Source: DASUPK01 sp963763955 (lineage in GTDB: Bacteria; Actinomycetota; Thermoleophilia; Solirubrobacterales; 70-9). Taken from it: a stretch of 64,000 nucleotides of DNA. Under the pieces are notes generated by a model. That model did not search any database. It saw only the letters and a program-made list of their open reading frames with translations, and was not told the DNA's origin. The position numbers and the translations under genes were made by a program. Shown one piece after another: positions 43,680 to 51,926 of the stretch; position 1 is the stretch's first letter, and every line of letters begins with the position of its first letter. Location of the stretch: NCBI GenBank assembly GCA_963763955.1, contig CAVXQP010000006.1, positions 36,565 through 100,564 of the forward strand, given 5' to 3'.

Positions 43680-44763
43680 TCAGTCCTTGGCGTAGAGCGG
43701 CCGCTCGCGGATCTCGGCGGGGCGAGACTTGCCCCGAACGTCGATCTCGATCGCGGTCCCCGGCTCGGCCAGGTCGCTGCGCACGTAGCCCATCCCGATG
43801 CCGACCTCGAGCGAGGGCGACATCGTTCCGCTGGTCACCTCTCCCACGTCCTGATCGCCGACGACGATCCGGTTGCCCTGTCGCGGGATGCCCGCACCCG
43901 TGATCACGAAGGGTTCCAGGACCTCGCTCGGCCCCCGTTCGCGGACTCCCCGGCATGCCTCCCACCCCACGAAGCCGGTGTCCTCCTTGACGCACCAGCC
44001 GAGACCAGCCTCGATCGGTGTCCGCTCCTCCGTGAGGTCGTTGCCGTAGAGGCAGTAGTTGACCTCGAGGCGGAGGGTGTCCCTGGCGCCGAGCCCCGCC
44101 GGTGCGGCGCCACCGCCGATCAGGGCGTCCCACACCCCGACTGCGTCCTCTGGCGGGATCAGCAGCTCAACGCCGTCCTCACCCGTGTAGCCCGTGCCGC
44201 AGACAAGGGTGGGAGCGCCGGCGACAGGCAGCTCGGCCGTCCTGAAACGAGGCGGCAGCTCGCCATCGGTCAGCCGCTGGACTATCTGCCGGGCCTGCGG
44301 GCCCTGCACGGCGAGCATCGCGTAGGCGTCGATCCGGTCGCGCACCTCAGCGTCCGCGAACTCGACGGCATGCGCCTGGAACCACTCGAGATCTCGCTCG
44401 TGGTTGGCGGCGTTCGTCACCGTCAGGTAGCGGTCTTCGCCGAGCCGGTACGTGAAGACGTCGTCGAGCACCCCGCCGTCCTCGCGGCAGAGGCACGAGT
44501 ACTGCGCGCCGCCCAACCCGATCTTCGAGACGTCGTTCGAGAGCAGCCGCTGCAGGAGCTCCGCCGCCTGCGGCCCCTCGGTCGCGATCTCGCCCATGTG
44601 GGAGACGTCGAAGACGCCGCAGGAGTTGCGTACTCGAAGGTGCTCCTCCCTGATTCCGTCGTATTGGACCGGCATCTCCCAACCGGCGAACGGCACCAGC
44701 TTGGCGCCGGCCGCGACGTGGGCCTCGTACAGCGGAAGTCCTCTTCAGCGTCCCGGTTTCCAT
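43680..44763 (-). CDS. gcvT: glycine cleavage system T protein (aminomethyltransferase), apparent frameshift near the start
   Basis: GcvT transfers the methylene group to tetrahydrofolate. The main frame (VPFAGWEMPVQYDGI, CGVFDVSHMGEI, LEWFQAHAVEF, CGTGYTGEDGVELLIPPE, RDTLRLEVNYCLYGNDL) is intact from 44696. The expected N-terminus METGTLKRT is encoded in another frame from ATG 44763. Removing one base of the AA pair at 44736-44737 joins KRT to PLYEAHVAAGAKLVPFAGWE and yields a normal protein. The GTG at 44696 alone would lose about 25 conserved residues. Error is plausible. Confidence 0.85.
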
Positions 44764-44786
44764 CGTTCGCCACGATACTGGCGGGC

Positions 44787-45042
44787 GTGTCCCTCGCCGA
44801 TGAGGAGATGATCGCGCGGCTGCGGTGCAGCTACGAAGCGTTCAACCGCGGCGACTACGACGCCGCCGCCGAGTGGGTTCATCCCGACGTGCTCTTCGTC
44901 AGCGCCGGGGCGATCACCGACCTCAGGGGAGCGGAGGCGCTGAAGGCTTGGATGGAGCCCGACGCCTTCGAGTCGCAGATGAGCGAGCCGGGGCAGATCG
45001 AGGTCGCAGGCAACAAGGCGCTGATCCATCAGACCACTAGGG
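44787..45042 (+). pseudogene. truncated SnoaL-like (NTF2-fold) gene
   Basis: GTG 44787 opens an NTF2-fold protein (SLADEEMIARLRCSYEAFNRGDYDAAAEWV, HPDVLF, DLRGAEALKAWMEPDAF) that breaks off after about 85 residues at KALIHQTTRARG. The frame then runs on antisense to ftsZ without stop, which is not credible as protein. The missing C-terminal strands indicate a 3' truncation where it meets the ftsZ end. It is divergent from gcvT by 23 bases. It is related to, but not identical with, the SnoaL gene at 57417. Confidence 0.6.
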
Positions 45043-45092
45043 CCCGAGGCGAATGCGGCGCGCCGCACCTTCCGCGGGGACTGACGTGCTGC

Positions 45093-46175
45093 CTACTTGA
45101 GGAAGTCCGGGACGTCGATCTCGGACTCGGAGATCCGCAGATCGCTGAGCGCCTCGCGGCCGCCGCTCGCCGGGGTTGGCCGGCGCTCGGCCGCCGACCG
45201 AGCGGTGAACTCGGGTGCGCGGGCGATCATCTCGAAGCCCTCGAAGCCGGTGGCGATCACGGTGACCCGGACCTCCTCGTGCATCGAGGAGTCGACCACC
45301 GCGCCGAAGACGATGTTGGCGTTGGAGTCCGCCGCCTGGATGCACAGCCGGGCGGCCTCGTTGACCTCGAACAGGCCGAGGTCCTCGCCCCCCGTGACGT
45401 TGAGGAGCATTCCCTTGGCGCCGTCGATCTTCTCCTCGATCAGCGGAGAGGTGATCGCGGCCTTGGCAGCCTCGACCGCGCGGTTCTCTCCCGTCCCGGT
45501 GCCGACGCCCATCAGCGCCGATCCGGCCTGGTGCATGACCAGGCGGACGTCGGCGAAGTCGAGGTTGATGAGGCCGGGGATCGTGATCAGGTCGGTGATG
45601 CCCTGAACACCCTGGCGGAGGATGTCGTCGGCCTCGCGGAACGCCTCGAGGATCGTGGTCCGCCGCTCGACGATCTGCAGGAGCTTCTCGTTCGGGACGG
45701 TGATCAGGGTGTCGACCTCCTTGCGCAGCCGGTCGATGCCCTCCTCCGCCTGGGCCATCCGCTTCTTGCCCTCGAACTCGAAGGGCTTGGTGACCGCGCC
45801 GACTGTGAGGGCGCCGATCTCCTGCTTGGCGATCTCGGCGATCACCGGGGCGGCACCGGTACCGGTGCCGCCGCCCTCGCCGCAGGTGATGAAGATCATG
45901 TCCGCGCCCTTCAGCGCGTCCTTGATCTCGTCACGCGACTCGGCCGCCGCGCCGGCGCCGACCTCGGGATTCGCTCCGGCGCCGAGGCCCTTGGTGAGGT
46001 TGTGGCCGATGCCGATCTTGACGTCGGCGTCACAGGCCTGGAGCGCCTGCGCATCGGTGTTGACCGCGACGAACTCGACGCCGCGGAGACCAGCGTCGAC
46101 CATGCGGCTGACGGCGTTCGAACCGCCGCCACCAACTCCGACGACCTTGATTACGGCCAGATATGACGTTTCCAT
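45093..46175 (-). CDS. ftsZ: cell division protein FtsZ
   Basis: FtsZ is the tubulin-like GTPase of the division ring. The 360-residue protein has the glycine-rich GEGGGTGTGAAPVIAEI signature loop, VVGVGGGGSNAV, the T7 synergy loop NLDFADVR and a C-terminal conserved peptide EIDVPDFLK that binds partner proteins. ATG 46175 gives METSYLAVIKVVG; an ATG-less shorter start is unlikely. The variable linker (about residues 320-350) is short. It is the last gene of the division cluster, separated from ftsQ by 297 bases that contain an inverted repeat. Confidence 0.97.
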   Translation of the reverse strand: METSYLAVIKVVGVGGGGSNAVSRMVDAGLRGVEFVAVNTDAQALQACDADVKIGIGHNLTKGLGAGANPEVGAGAAAESRDEIKDALKGADMIFITCGEGGGTGTGAAPVIAEIAKQEIGALTVGAVTKPFEFEGKKRMAQAEEGIDRLRKEVDTLITVPNEKLLQIVERRTTILEAFREADDILRQGVQGITDLITIPGLINLDFADVRLVMHQAGSALMGVGTGTGENRAVEAAKAAITSPLIEEKIDGAKGMLLNVTGGEDLGLFEVNEAARLCIQAADSNANIVFGAVVDSSMHEEVRVTVIATGFEGFEMIARAPEFTARSAAERRPTPASGGREALSDLRISESEIDVPDFLK

Positions 46176-46261
46176 GGTTGGTCCTGCTCCGAGCCCCGTC
46201 TGGTGGGGCGTACCTGAACTACGGCACAGGGTACGCGGTTTCCTCCTGCGTGCAAGCCTGC

Positions 46262-46284
46262 AGTCTCAAGTCCGCCTTGAGACT
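46262..46284. promoter_or_regulatory. perfect 9-bp inverted repeat in the ftsQ-ftsZ intergenic region
   Basis: AGTCTCAAG-TCCGC-CTTGAGACT forms a perfect 9-bp stem with a 5-base loop, about 90 bases upstream of the ftsZ start. There is no T-tract on either side. It could be an operator, an RNA stem in the ftsZ leader, or a weak terminator. The rest of the 297-base gap (46176-46472) has no gene I can support; it presumably carries the ftsZ promoter. Confidence 0.5.
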
Positions 46285-46472
46285 TGGGGCACCGTAAGTC
46301 TGCTGTCGAGGTCGAGGTGCAGGGTTGGTCGAGGCCCCTAAAACTCCCTGCAAATCAGGCATTTCCGGCGCTGCGGCCCCGTGTAACGAATCGGGGTGAT
46401 CGGCTCGGGAAGGGCCGTGATCCAGGTGCACGCCGCCTTGCAGGAACCTGCCGCCCCGCGCCCCGGGAGCGC

Positions 46473-47234
46473 TCAGCCGCCCGATACCGGCTTGTCCGGA
46501 ACGACGACGTTGACGTACGAGGGTGAGCCGTGCTCGGGACTGGAGAGCACCGTGACTGCGGCGTCCCACTTGTCCTGAGCCCGCGAGCCGTCGCCGAAGA
46601 TCACCTGCGGACCGTTCTTCAGGTCCACCACCACCCCGCCCCGCTGGTCGTCCCAGGTCGACCCGGTCACCTTGTCCCGCAGCGGCGCCGGGGTCGCGCC
46701 GAGGATCGCCGCCTGCGCTGCCGCGTCGCCGTCGAGCCGGGCGCCGCTCGCCGACGCCCCATCGATCCGGGGCAGGGCCTTGGCGTCGAAGCTCGTGCCG
46801 GCGAGCAGGTAGCCGTCCGCCGAGACCGCCGTCTCCTGTCCCCCGATCCGGACGAAGCCGACCGGCAGGCGCTCGGTGACGGTGACCGTGAGCCCATGAG
46901 GGAAGCTTGTGCTCGCCCTCACGGAGGCCACCGTCGGGAAGCGTGCGACGGCGTCACGGAGCTCGCCGTCCTTGATGTGCAGCGTGGTCATGTCCCCCGC
47001 CACCCCCTCGACCGCCGATTTGATCTGGCGCTCGTTGGTGGTCGCGCCGTCGATCGTCACGTCGTGGATGGCGAACCAGGAGAGATCGCGAAACCAGAAC
47101 ATGTAGCCGGCGTAGAGCGCGACGATCAGGATCACACCCGCCACCACTCTGCGGCGCAGGACGGCTCCGCGCGCGGCCGGTTTCCGGCGAGCCCGGCTGG
47201 CGGGGCGGGAATGGCTTACCGCTCGAGTTGCCAT
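46473..47234 (-). CDS. ftsQ: cell division protein FtsQ (DivIB)
   Basis: FtsQ is a bitopic scaffold of the divisome. The 253-residue protein has a basic cytoplasmic N-terminus, one helix (VVAGVILIVALYAGYMFWF) and a POTRA domain starting FAIHDVTIDGATTNERQIKSAVEG, then FPTVASVRASTSFPHGLTVTVTERLPVGFV. The ATG at 47234 overlaps the murB end by 19 bases. Sequence conservation is low as usual, but topology and order identify it. Confidence 0.9.
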   Translation of the reverse strand: MATRAVSHSRPASRARRKPAARGAVLRRRVVAGVILIVALYAGYMFWFRDLSWFAIHDVTIDGATTNERQIKSAVEGVAGDMTTLHIKDGELRDAVARFPTVASVRASTSFPHGLTVTVTERLPVGFVRIGGQETAVSADGYLLAGTSFDAKALPRIDGASASGARLDGDAAAQAAILGATPAPLRDKVTGSTWDDQRGGVVVDLKNGPQVIFGDGSRAQDKWDAAVTVLSSPEHGSPSYVNVVVPDKPVSGG

Positions 47235-48133
47235 TGGCTGGGCCAGCTCACCTCCCCCAGGATCTGGACCTCCGGCTCCAGCGTCACGCCGAAGCTCTCG
47301 TGGACACGGCGGCGGGCCTCCGCCATCACCTCGAGTATGTCGGCGGTCGTGGCGCCGCCGGTGTTCTCGACGAAGTTGGCGTGCTTGGGCGAGAGCCGGG
47401 CTCCGCCGACCTGCAGGCCGCGGCAGCCGGCAGCGTCCAGGAGCTGTCCGGCCGAGCGACCGTCCGCTCGCGCATCCTCGGGGTTTACGAAGGTCGATCC
47501 GAAGGTCTTGATGCCGGAGGGCTGGGCTTCCTTCCGTCTGCGCCGCATGTCCGCCATGGTGGCTTTGACGTCGGCCGGATTCGCCTCGGACAGCCCGAAG
47601 CCGGCGAGTGCCACGACCTCCCGATCGCCCAGGTTCGAACCGCGGTAGCGAAAGCCGAGGTCATCGGGACCGCGCTGCTCCGGTCCCGACGGCGTGCAGA
47701 CGGTGACCGACTCGAGGACGCGGCCGAGCTCCCCTCCGTAGGCGTTGGCGTTCATCCGCACCGCGCCGCCGACGGTCCCGGGGATGTTCACCCCGAACTC
47801 GAGGCCCGTGAGCCCCCATCCGGCTGCCTTCGCAGCCGCGGAGGGCAGCCTGGCCCCTCCTCCGCAGACGATGTTCGTTCCATCTCTCTCCACCCTGGTC
47901 AGCTGCCCCGCCAGCTTCATCACCACCCCGTGGAAGCCCTCGTCCGAGACGAGCAGGTTCGAACCGGAGCCGACCACCCCGACGGGGAGGCCCTCTGACT
48001 CTGCCCAGGCGAGCAGCTCGACGACCTCGCCCTCGGACTCCGGGCGGGCGAAGAAGTCGGCGGGCCCGCCGGCCCTCACGGTGGTCAGCCGGGAGAGCGG
48101 ATAGTCGCGCTCGACCCCGGCGGGAGCGCTCAT
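47216..48133 (-). CDS. murB: UDP-N-acetylenolpyruvoylglucosamine reductase
   Basis: MurB reduces enolpyruvyl-UDP-GlcNAc to UDP-MurNAc using FAD. The 305-residue protein has DYPLSRLTTVRAGGPADFFARP, VVGSGSNLLVSDEGFHGVVMKL (FAD phosphate region), GVNIPGTVGGAVRMNANAYGGE, GFRYRGS and FGSTFVNPE. It is a type lacking the long C-terminal extension. ATG 48133 overlaps the murC stop (ATGA). Placement between murC and ftsQ is common in Gram-positive division clusters. Confidence 0.95.
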   Translation of the reverse strand: MSAPAGVERDYPLSRLTTVRAGGPADFFARPESEGEVVELLAWAESEGLPVGVVGSGSNLLVSDEGFHGVVMKLAGQLTRVERDGTNIVCGGGARLPSAAAKAAGWGLTGLEFGVNIPGTVGGAVRMNANAYGGELGRVLESVTVCTPSGPEQRGPDDLGFRYRGSNLGDREVVALAGFGLSEANPADVKATMADMRRRRKEAQPSGIKTFGSTFVNPEDARADGRSAGQLLDAAGCRGLQVGGARLSPKHANFVENTGGATTADILEVMAEARRRVHESFGVTLEPEVQILGEVSWPSQWQLER

Positions 48134-49521
48134 TCGTGACCGCCGTTCACCAAGGCATCGGCGAGCTTGTGGATGTCCCCGGCCCCGATCGTGACCAGCA
48201 GATCGCCCTCCCGCAGGCGCGGGCGCAGGGCCTGAGCGGCGAGCTCGGCGGTCGGCAGCCACCAGACCCGTCGGCCGCCCGCATGGTCCGCGGCGGCGGC
48301 CGCGACCATCAACCCGCTGACCCCCGCGAGCGGGCCCACGGGCTCCTCGCGAGCCGGATAGACGTCGAGCACCGCCACCTCGTCGGCGACAGCGAGAGCG
48401 GCGCCGAGCTCGGTCGCCAGCGCCTTGGTGCGCGAATAGAGGTGCGGCTGGAAGGCGGCGATCAGGCGGCGCGGTCGGAGCTCTCGAGCGGCCTCGAGGG
48501 TGGCCGCCACCTCCGTCGGATGGTGGGCGTAGTCGTCATAGATCCGAGCGCCGTTCCGCTCGCCCCTGAGCTCCAGGCGGCGCGCGACGCCCGGAAAACC
48601 GGCGAGCGATGCGGCGCAGCCCTCCACGTCGGCCCCCGCCAGCGAGAGACCGCCGAGGGCCGCGAGCGCGTTTGCGACGTTGTGGCGGCCGGGCACCCTC
48701 AGGCTGACCTCCGCGTCTATCCCTGCGCCCCGGGCGCGGAAGCGGGTGCCACCCTCCGGCCGGGTCTCGATTCCGGTCGCGAGCAGCTCTGCGTCCGGCG
48801 CACGCTCCCCGGCCGCCGGCTCGAGGGCGAAGCGCGTGACGCGCTGTGCCTCCTGGCCGGGCAGCCGCACGTCGGCCCCCGTGACGACGCCCGAGGCCGG
48901 CGAGGAGAAGGCGGCGAAGGCCTCGGTGAGCTCCGCGAGGGAGCTCCAGCGCGAGTGGTGATCGAGCTCGAGGTTGGTGATCACCGCCACCTCGGGCTGC
49001 AGCTTCAGGAAGCTCGCGTCGCTCTCGTCCGCCTCAGCGACAACCCAGTCGCCCTCGCCCCAGCCCGCGTTGGTGGCGGCTCCGCCCGGATCGGAGCCGG
49101 GCAGCTCGCCGCCGAGGAAGAAGGCCGGGTCGGCGCCCGTGGCGCGCAACGCCCAGATGCACATCGCGGCGGTGGTTGTCTTGCCGTGTGTGCCGGCGAC
49201 CGCGAGCAGGCGACGCTCGGCGCAGAGCTCCGCGAGCAGCTCGCCTCGATGCATGACCCGCTGGTTGCGCTCGCGGGCACGCGCCAGCTCGGGGTTGTCC
49301 TCCCGGATGGCCGTCGAGACGACCACCTCGGCGTCGGCGGGGACCTGGTCGGCGGCATGGCCCAACCGGGGCTCGATGCCTGCCGCCCGGAGGCGCTCCA
49401 AATACGAAGACTCGGCGCGGTCGGATCCGGTCACCTGAGCACCGAGCCTCTTGCAGACCAGCGCCAGCCCGCTCATCCCGGCGCCCCCGATCGCGATGAA
49501 ATGCAGCCGGCGGCCCGCCAT
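48130..49521 (-). CDS. murC: UDP-N-acetylmuramate--L-alanine ligase
   Basis: MurC adds L-alanine to UDP-MurNAc. The 463-residue ligase has the N-terminal UDP-binding motif HFIAIGGAGMSGLALVCKRLG, the ATP P-loop VAGTHGKTTTAAM, EADESDASFLKL and the C-terminal YDDYAHHPTEVAATLEAARE. ATG 49521 (MAGRRLHFIAIGG) is chosen over the extended frame. It follows the murG stop with one base between. Confidence 0.96.
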   Translation of the reverse strand: MAGRRLHFIAIGGAGMSGLALVCKRLGAQVTGSDRAESSYLERLRAAGIEPRLGHAADQVPADAEVVVSTAIREDNPELARARERNQRVMHRGELLAELCAERRLLAVAGTHGKTTTAAMCIWALRATGADPAFFLGGELPGSDPGGAATNAGWGEGDWVVAEADESDASFLKLQPEVAVITNLELDHHSRWSSLAELTEAFAAFSSPASGVVTGADVRLPGQEAQRVTRFALEPAAGERAPDAELLATGIETRPEGGTRFRARGAGIDAEVSLRVPGRHNVANALAALGGLSLAGADVEGCAASLAGFPGVARRLELRGERNGARIYDDYAHHPTEVAATLEAARELRPRRLIAAFQPHLYSRTKALATELGAALAVADEVAVLDVYPAREEPVGPLAGVSGLMVAAAAADHAGGRRVWWLPTAELAAQALRPRLREGDLLVTIGAGDIHKLADALVNGGHE

Positions 49522-49522
49522 T

Positions 49523-50623
49523 TCAGCCACGACCCGCGGCCTCCAGGACCTCGCGAGCGATCCGCTCGGCCGCGTCCGGCTTGGCCAGCCGGCGCGCCGC
49601 GATCCCCATCTCGCGGAGGCGGTCCTCGTCGTCGAGCAGTTCTGCAATCGCGCCGCTCAGTCGATTCGCCGAGAGCTCGGCGTCGGGGATCACCACCGCC
49701 GCCCCGCCCTCGGCCATCCAGCGGGCGTTGGTCGTCTGATGGTCTGCCGTCGCATGGGGGTAAGGAACCAGGATCGCGGGGCGGCCTGCCGCCGCGACCT
49801 CCATGACCGAGCCGCCCGCGCGGGCGACCACGAGGTCAGCGGCGGCGAGAACGTCGCCAAGATTCGGCTCGTATTGCAGCAACGTGTAGCGCTCGGGTCG
49901 GCCCTCCTCGTCCCAGCGCCGGCGCAGCTCCGCGTAATCGCGACGGCCGACGACGTGGAGGATCCACGGCTGGCCGACGTGGTCGTGCGGGCCCCCGAGG
50001 CGGTTGAAGGCGTCGAAGGCGGCGAAGTTGATCGAGCGGGCGCCGAGGCTGCCGCCGACGACCGTCACGCAGTCCGCGGGTTCCGGGATGCCGAAGCGGC
50101 GGCGGGCGACCGTCGGGTCGGCCTCGAGCACCGCGCGCGGGACCGGCCTGCCGGTGAGGAGATAAGGGCCGCCGTCCCGGCCCGGGATGGGGAATGCAAG
50201 GCAGACGCGCCGGGCGCGGCGGGCGAGCAGGCGGTTGGCGAGGCCCAGGTGGCTGTCGGCCTCGGTGAGCACCAGCGGCAGGCCCATCCGGACGGCCGCC
50301 AGCCCCACCGGGCCCGCCACATAGCCGCCACCCCCCAGCACGACCTCGGCGCGCCGCCGCTCCAGCAGGTGGCGGGCTGCGCCCACCGCGCGGGTTGCCT
50401 GCCAGCTCGCGCGCGCAGCCTTCAGCGGGTTCCGGCGGCTGAGGCCGCTGACGCGCAGGAAATCGATCTCGTAGCCGGCTGCGGGGACGAGGTCCGCCTC
50501 CGCGCGCCCGCGGGTCCCGAGGAAGCTGACCTCGGAGCCCTCAGCGCGAAGCGCGTCGGCGACGGCGATCGCCGGTACGACGTGCCCCGCCGTGCCGCCG
50601 GCCGCTATCACGACTCGTGCCAC
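49523..50623 (-). CDS. murG: UDP-N-acetylglucosamine--undecaprenyl-MurNAc-pentapeptide transferase
   Basis: MurG makes lipid II on the inner face of the membrane. The 366-residue GT28 protein has VVIAAGGTAGHVVPAIAVADAL (first glycine loop), FLGTRGRAEADLVPAAGY, VLGGGGYVAGPVGLAA and VVGGSLGARSIN, plus ARAGGSVMEVAAAGRPAILVPYPHATADHQ (UDP-GlcNAc site). GTG 50623 (VARVVIAAGGTAGH) places the glycine loop at the N-terminus as in homologues. Its start lies within the 3' end of the ftsW frame. Confidence 0.95.
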   Translation of the reverse strand: MARVVIAAGGTAGHVVPAIAVADALRAEGSEVSFLGTRGRAEADLVPAAGYEIDFLRVSGLSRRNPLKAARASWQATRAVGAARHLLERRRAEVVLGGGGYVAGPVGLAAVRMGLPLVLTEADSHLGLANRLLARRARRVCLAFPIPGRDGGPYLLTGRPVPRAVLEADPTVARRRFGIPEPADCVTVVGGSLGARSINFAAFDAFNRLGGPHDHVGQPWILHVVGRRDYAELRRRWDEEGRPERYTLLQYEPNLGDVLAAADLVVARAGGSVMEVAAAGRPAILVPYPHATADHQTTNARWMAEGGAAVVIPDAELSANRLSGAIAELLDDEDRLREMGIAARRLAKPDAAERIAREVLEAAGRG

Positions 50624-51926
50624 TTGCTGCCCGCTTTCCACTCCTGCGGGTTGCACCTCGCTTCGCTCGGCGCACCCTCGAATTATTGGTTCCGCCCTCG
50701 ACCACGCGCAGTCTCGCAGGGCCCGTGGCCGTACTGCGACCACCGCGGCCGGAGCCCCTGCGCGCGGCGCCCCGGGCGGCGGCGGGCCTCCGGGCGACGT
50801 TCAGGATCAGCCCGGCAGCCGCGAGCGTGAGGATCAGGCTGGTCCCTCCATATGAGACGAACGGCAGGGGCACGCCGGTGAGTGGGGCGAGACCGAGCAC
50901 GGCGAACAGGTTGAGGGCCGCCTGAGCCATGATCAGCGAGGTCAGCCCGGCCGCGAGCAGCTTGCTGAAGCGATCCCTGGCGCGGTGGGCGGCGCGCAGC
51001 CCCGCGTAGCCGAACATCCCGAAGAGGCCGACCAGCACGAACATCCCGACAAGGCCTAGCTCTTCGCCGATCACCGCGGCGATCATGTCCGTGTGGGCCT
51101 CGGGCAGATACGAGGCCTTCTGCACGCTCTCGCCGAGCCCCACTCCCGTCAGTCCACCGGAGCCGACCGCGATCGTCGCCTGCTTGGCCTGGAACCCGGC
51201 TCCGCTGGTGTCGCTCCCCGGATGGAGGAAGCCGGTGAGGCGCGCCTCCTGGTAGGGATGCATCGCAATCATCGCCAGCGCCAGGACGGCGATGATCGCG
51301 CCGACCGGCGCCAGCGTGCGCGCCCTCACGCCGGCCAGGAAGAGCATGCAGCAGACGGCGACGGAGACAACGATGGCAGTCCCCAGGTCCGGCTCCTTGG
51401 CGATCAACACGATCGACAGCCCGACCAGGAGGAGGTAGGGACCGAGCCCCCCCAGTGTCCGGGCGCGCTTCGGTTCCGCCGAGAGCAGGTAGGCGCCGTA
51501 GAGGACCAGGGCGATCTTCGCCAGCTCCGAGGGCTGGAACTGGAGCACGCCCCCTCCGACCCAGCGCTGCGCGCCGTTCACCGTGGTGCCGACGCCGGGC
51601 AGCAGGACGGCAAAGAGCAGGAAGAGCGAGGAGAGCAGGATCAAGGGGGTGAGCGGCTTGACCGCGGCGGCTCCGCGGACCGAGGCGACGCGCATCACCA
51701 CCAGGCCGATGGCGCCGAAGACCACGGTGCGCTCCAGGTAGTAGAAGCCGTTGCCGCCGGTGTTGAGGAGTGAGCGCGCCGAGCTGGCGCTGAACACCAT
51801 CACGGCGCCGAAGGCGAGCAGGCAGAGGGTCGCCGTGAGCAACAACGAGTACTCGAGGGGCGGCGCGGCCGGCTTCCGGCCCCCTTTCGCGGGTCGCGCT
51901 TTCGCGCGCCCTTGCTTCCCGCTCAC
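50541..51926 (-). CDS. ftsW: peptidoglycan glycosyltransferase FtsW (SEDS family)
   Basis: FtsW polymerises septal peptidoglycan. The 461-residue protein has about ten membrane helices, GAQRWVGGGVLQFQPSELAKIALVLYGA, IAKEPDLGTAIVV (catalytic Asp region) and ALTGVPLPFVSYGGTSLI. GTG 51926 overlaps the murD stop (GTGA). The C-terminal 60 residues are unusual, Arg-rich (GGTNNSRVRRAKRGATRRSG) and encoded partly by hairpin copy C; the frame overlaps murG by 83 bases. The ancestral end may have been near VVEGGTNN. Confidence 0.9.
   Translation of the reverse strand: MSGKQGRAKARPAKGGRKPAAPPLEYSLLLTATLCLLAFGAVMVFSASSARSLLNTGGNGFYYLERTVVFGAIGLVVMRVASVRGAAAVKPLTPLILLSSLFLLFAVLLPGVGTTVNGAQRWVGGGVLQFQPSELAKIALVLYGAYLLSAEPKRARTLGGLGPYLLLVGLSIVLIAKEPDLGTAIVVSVAVCCMLFLAGVRARTLAPVGAIIAVLALAMIAMHPYQEARLTGFLHPGSDTSGAGFQAKQATIAVGSGGLTGVGLGESVQKASYLPEAHTDMIAAVIGEELGLVGMFVLVGLFGMFGYAGLRAAHRARDRFSKLLAAGLTSLIMAQAALNLFAVLGLAPLTGVPLPFVSYGGTSLILTLAAAGLILNVARRPAAARGAARRGSGRGGRSTATGPARLRVVEGGTNNSRVRRAKRGATRRSGKRAASGTSRDSGRRHGGARRTGDRRRRRASR
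50647..50679 (+). repeat. GC-rich hairpin repeat, copy C
   Basis: CGGGTTGCACC ... GGCGCACCCTC is an inverted repeat around CTCGCTTCGCT, matching copies A (3669) and B (16867) in ends and centre. It lies at the ftsW/murG junction inside the ftsW frame and 24 bases upstream of the murG start. A possibly degenerate, shorter relative (CGGGTCGCGC...GCGCGCCCTTG) occurs at 51890-51914 in the ftsW N-terminus. Confidence 0.55.

Noticed and set aside
44370..46166. Long plus-strand frame containing the SnoaL fragment
   Set aside because: Only the first 85 codons from 44787 resemble a protein family; the rest is antisense to ftsZ and the part before is antisense to gcvT.
51890..51914. Fourth copy of the GC hairpin repeat in the ftsW N-terminus
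   Set aside because: The ends resemble copy B but the centre is missing and the sequence encodes an ordinary Lys/Arg-rich N-terminus, so chance similarity is likely.
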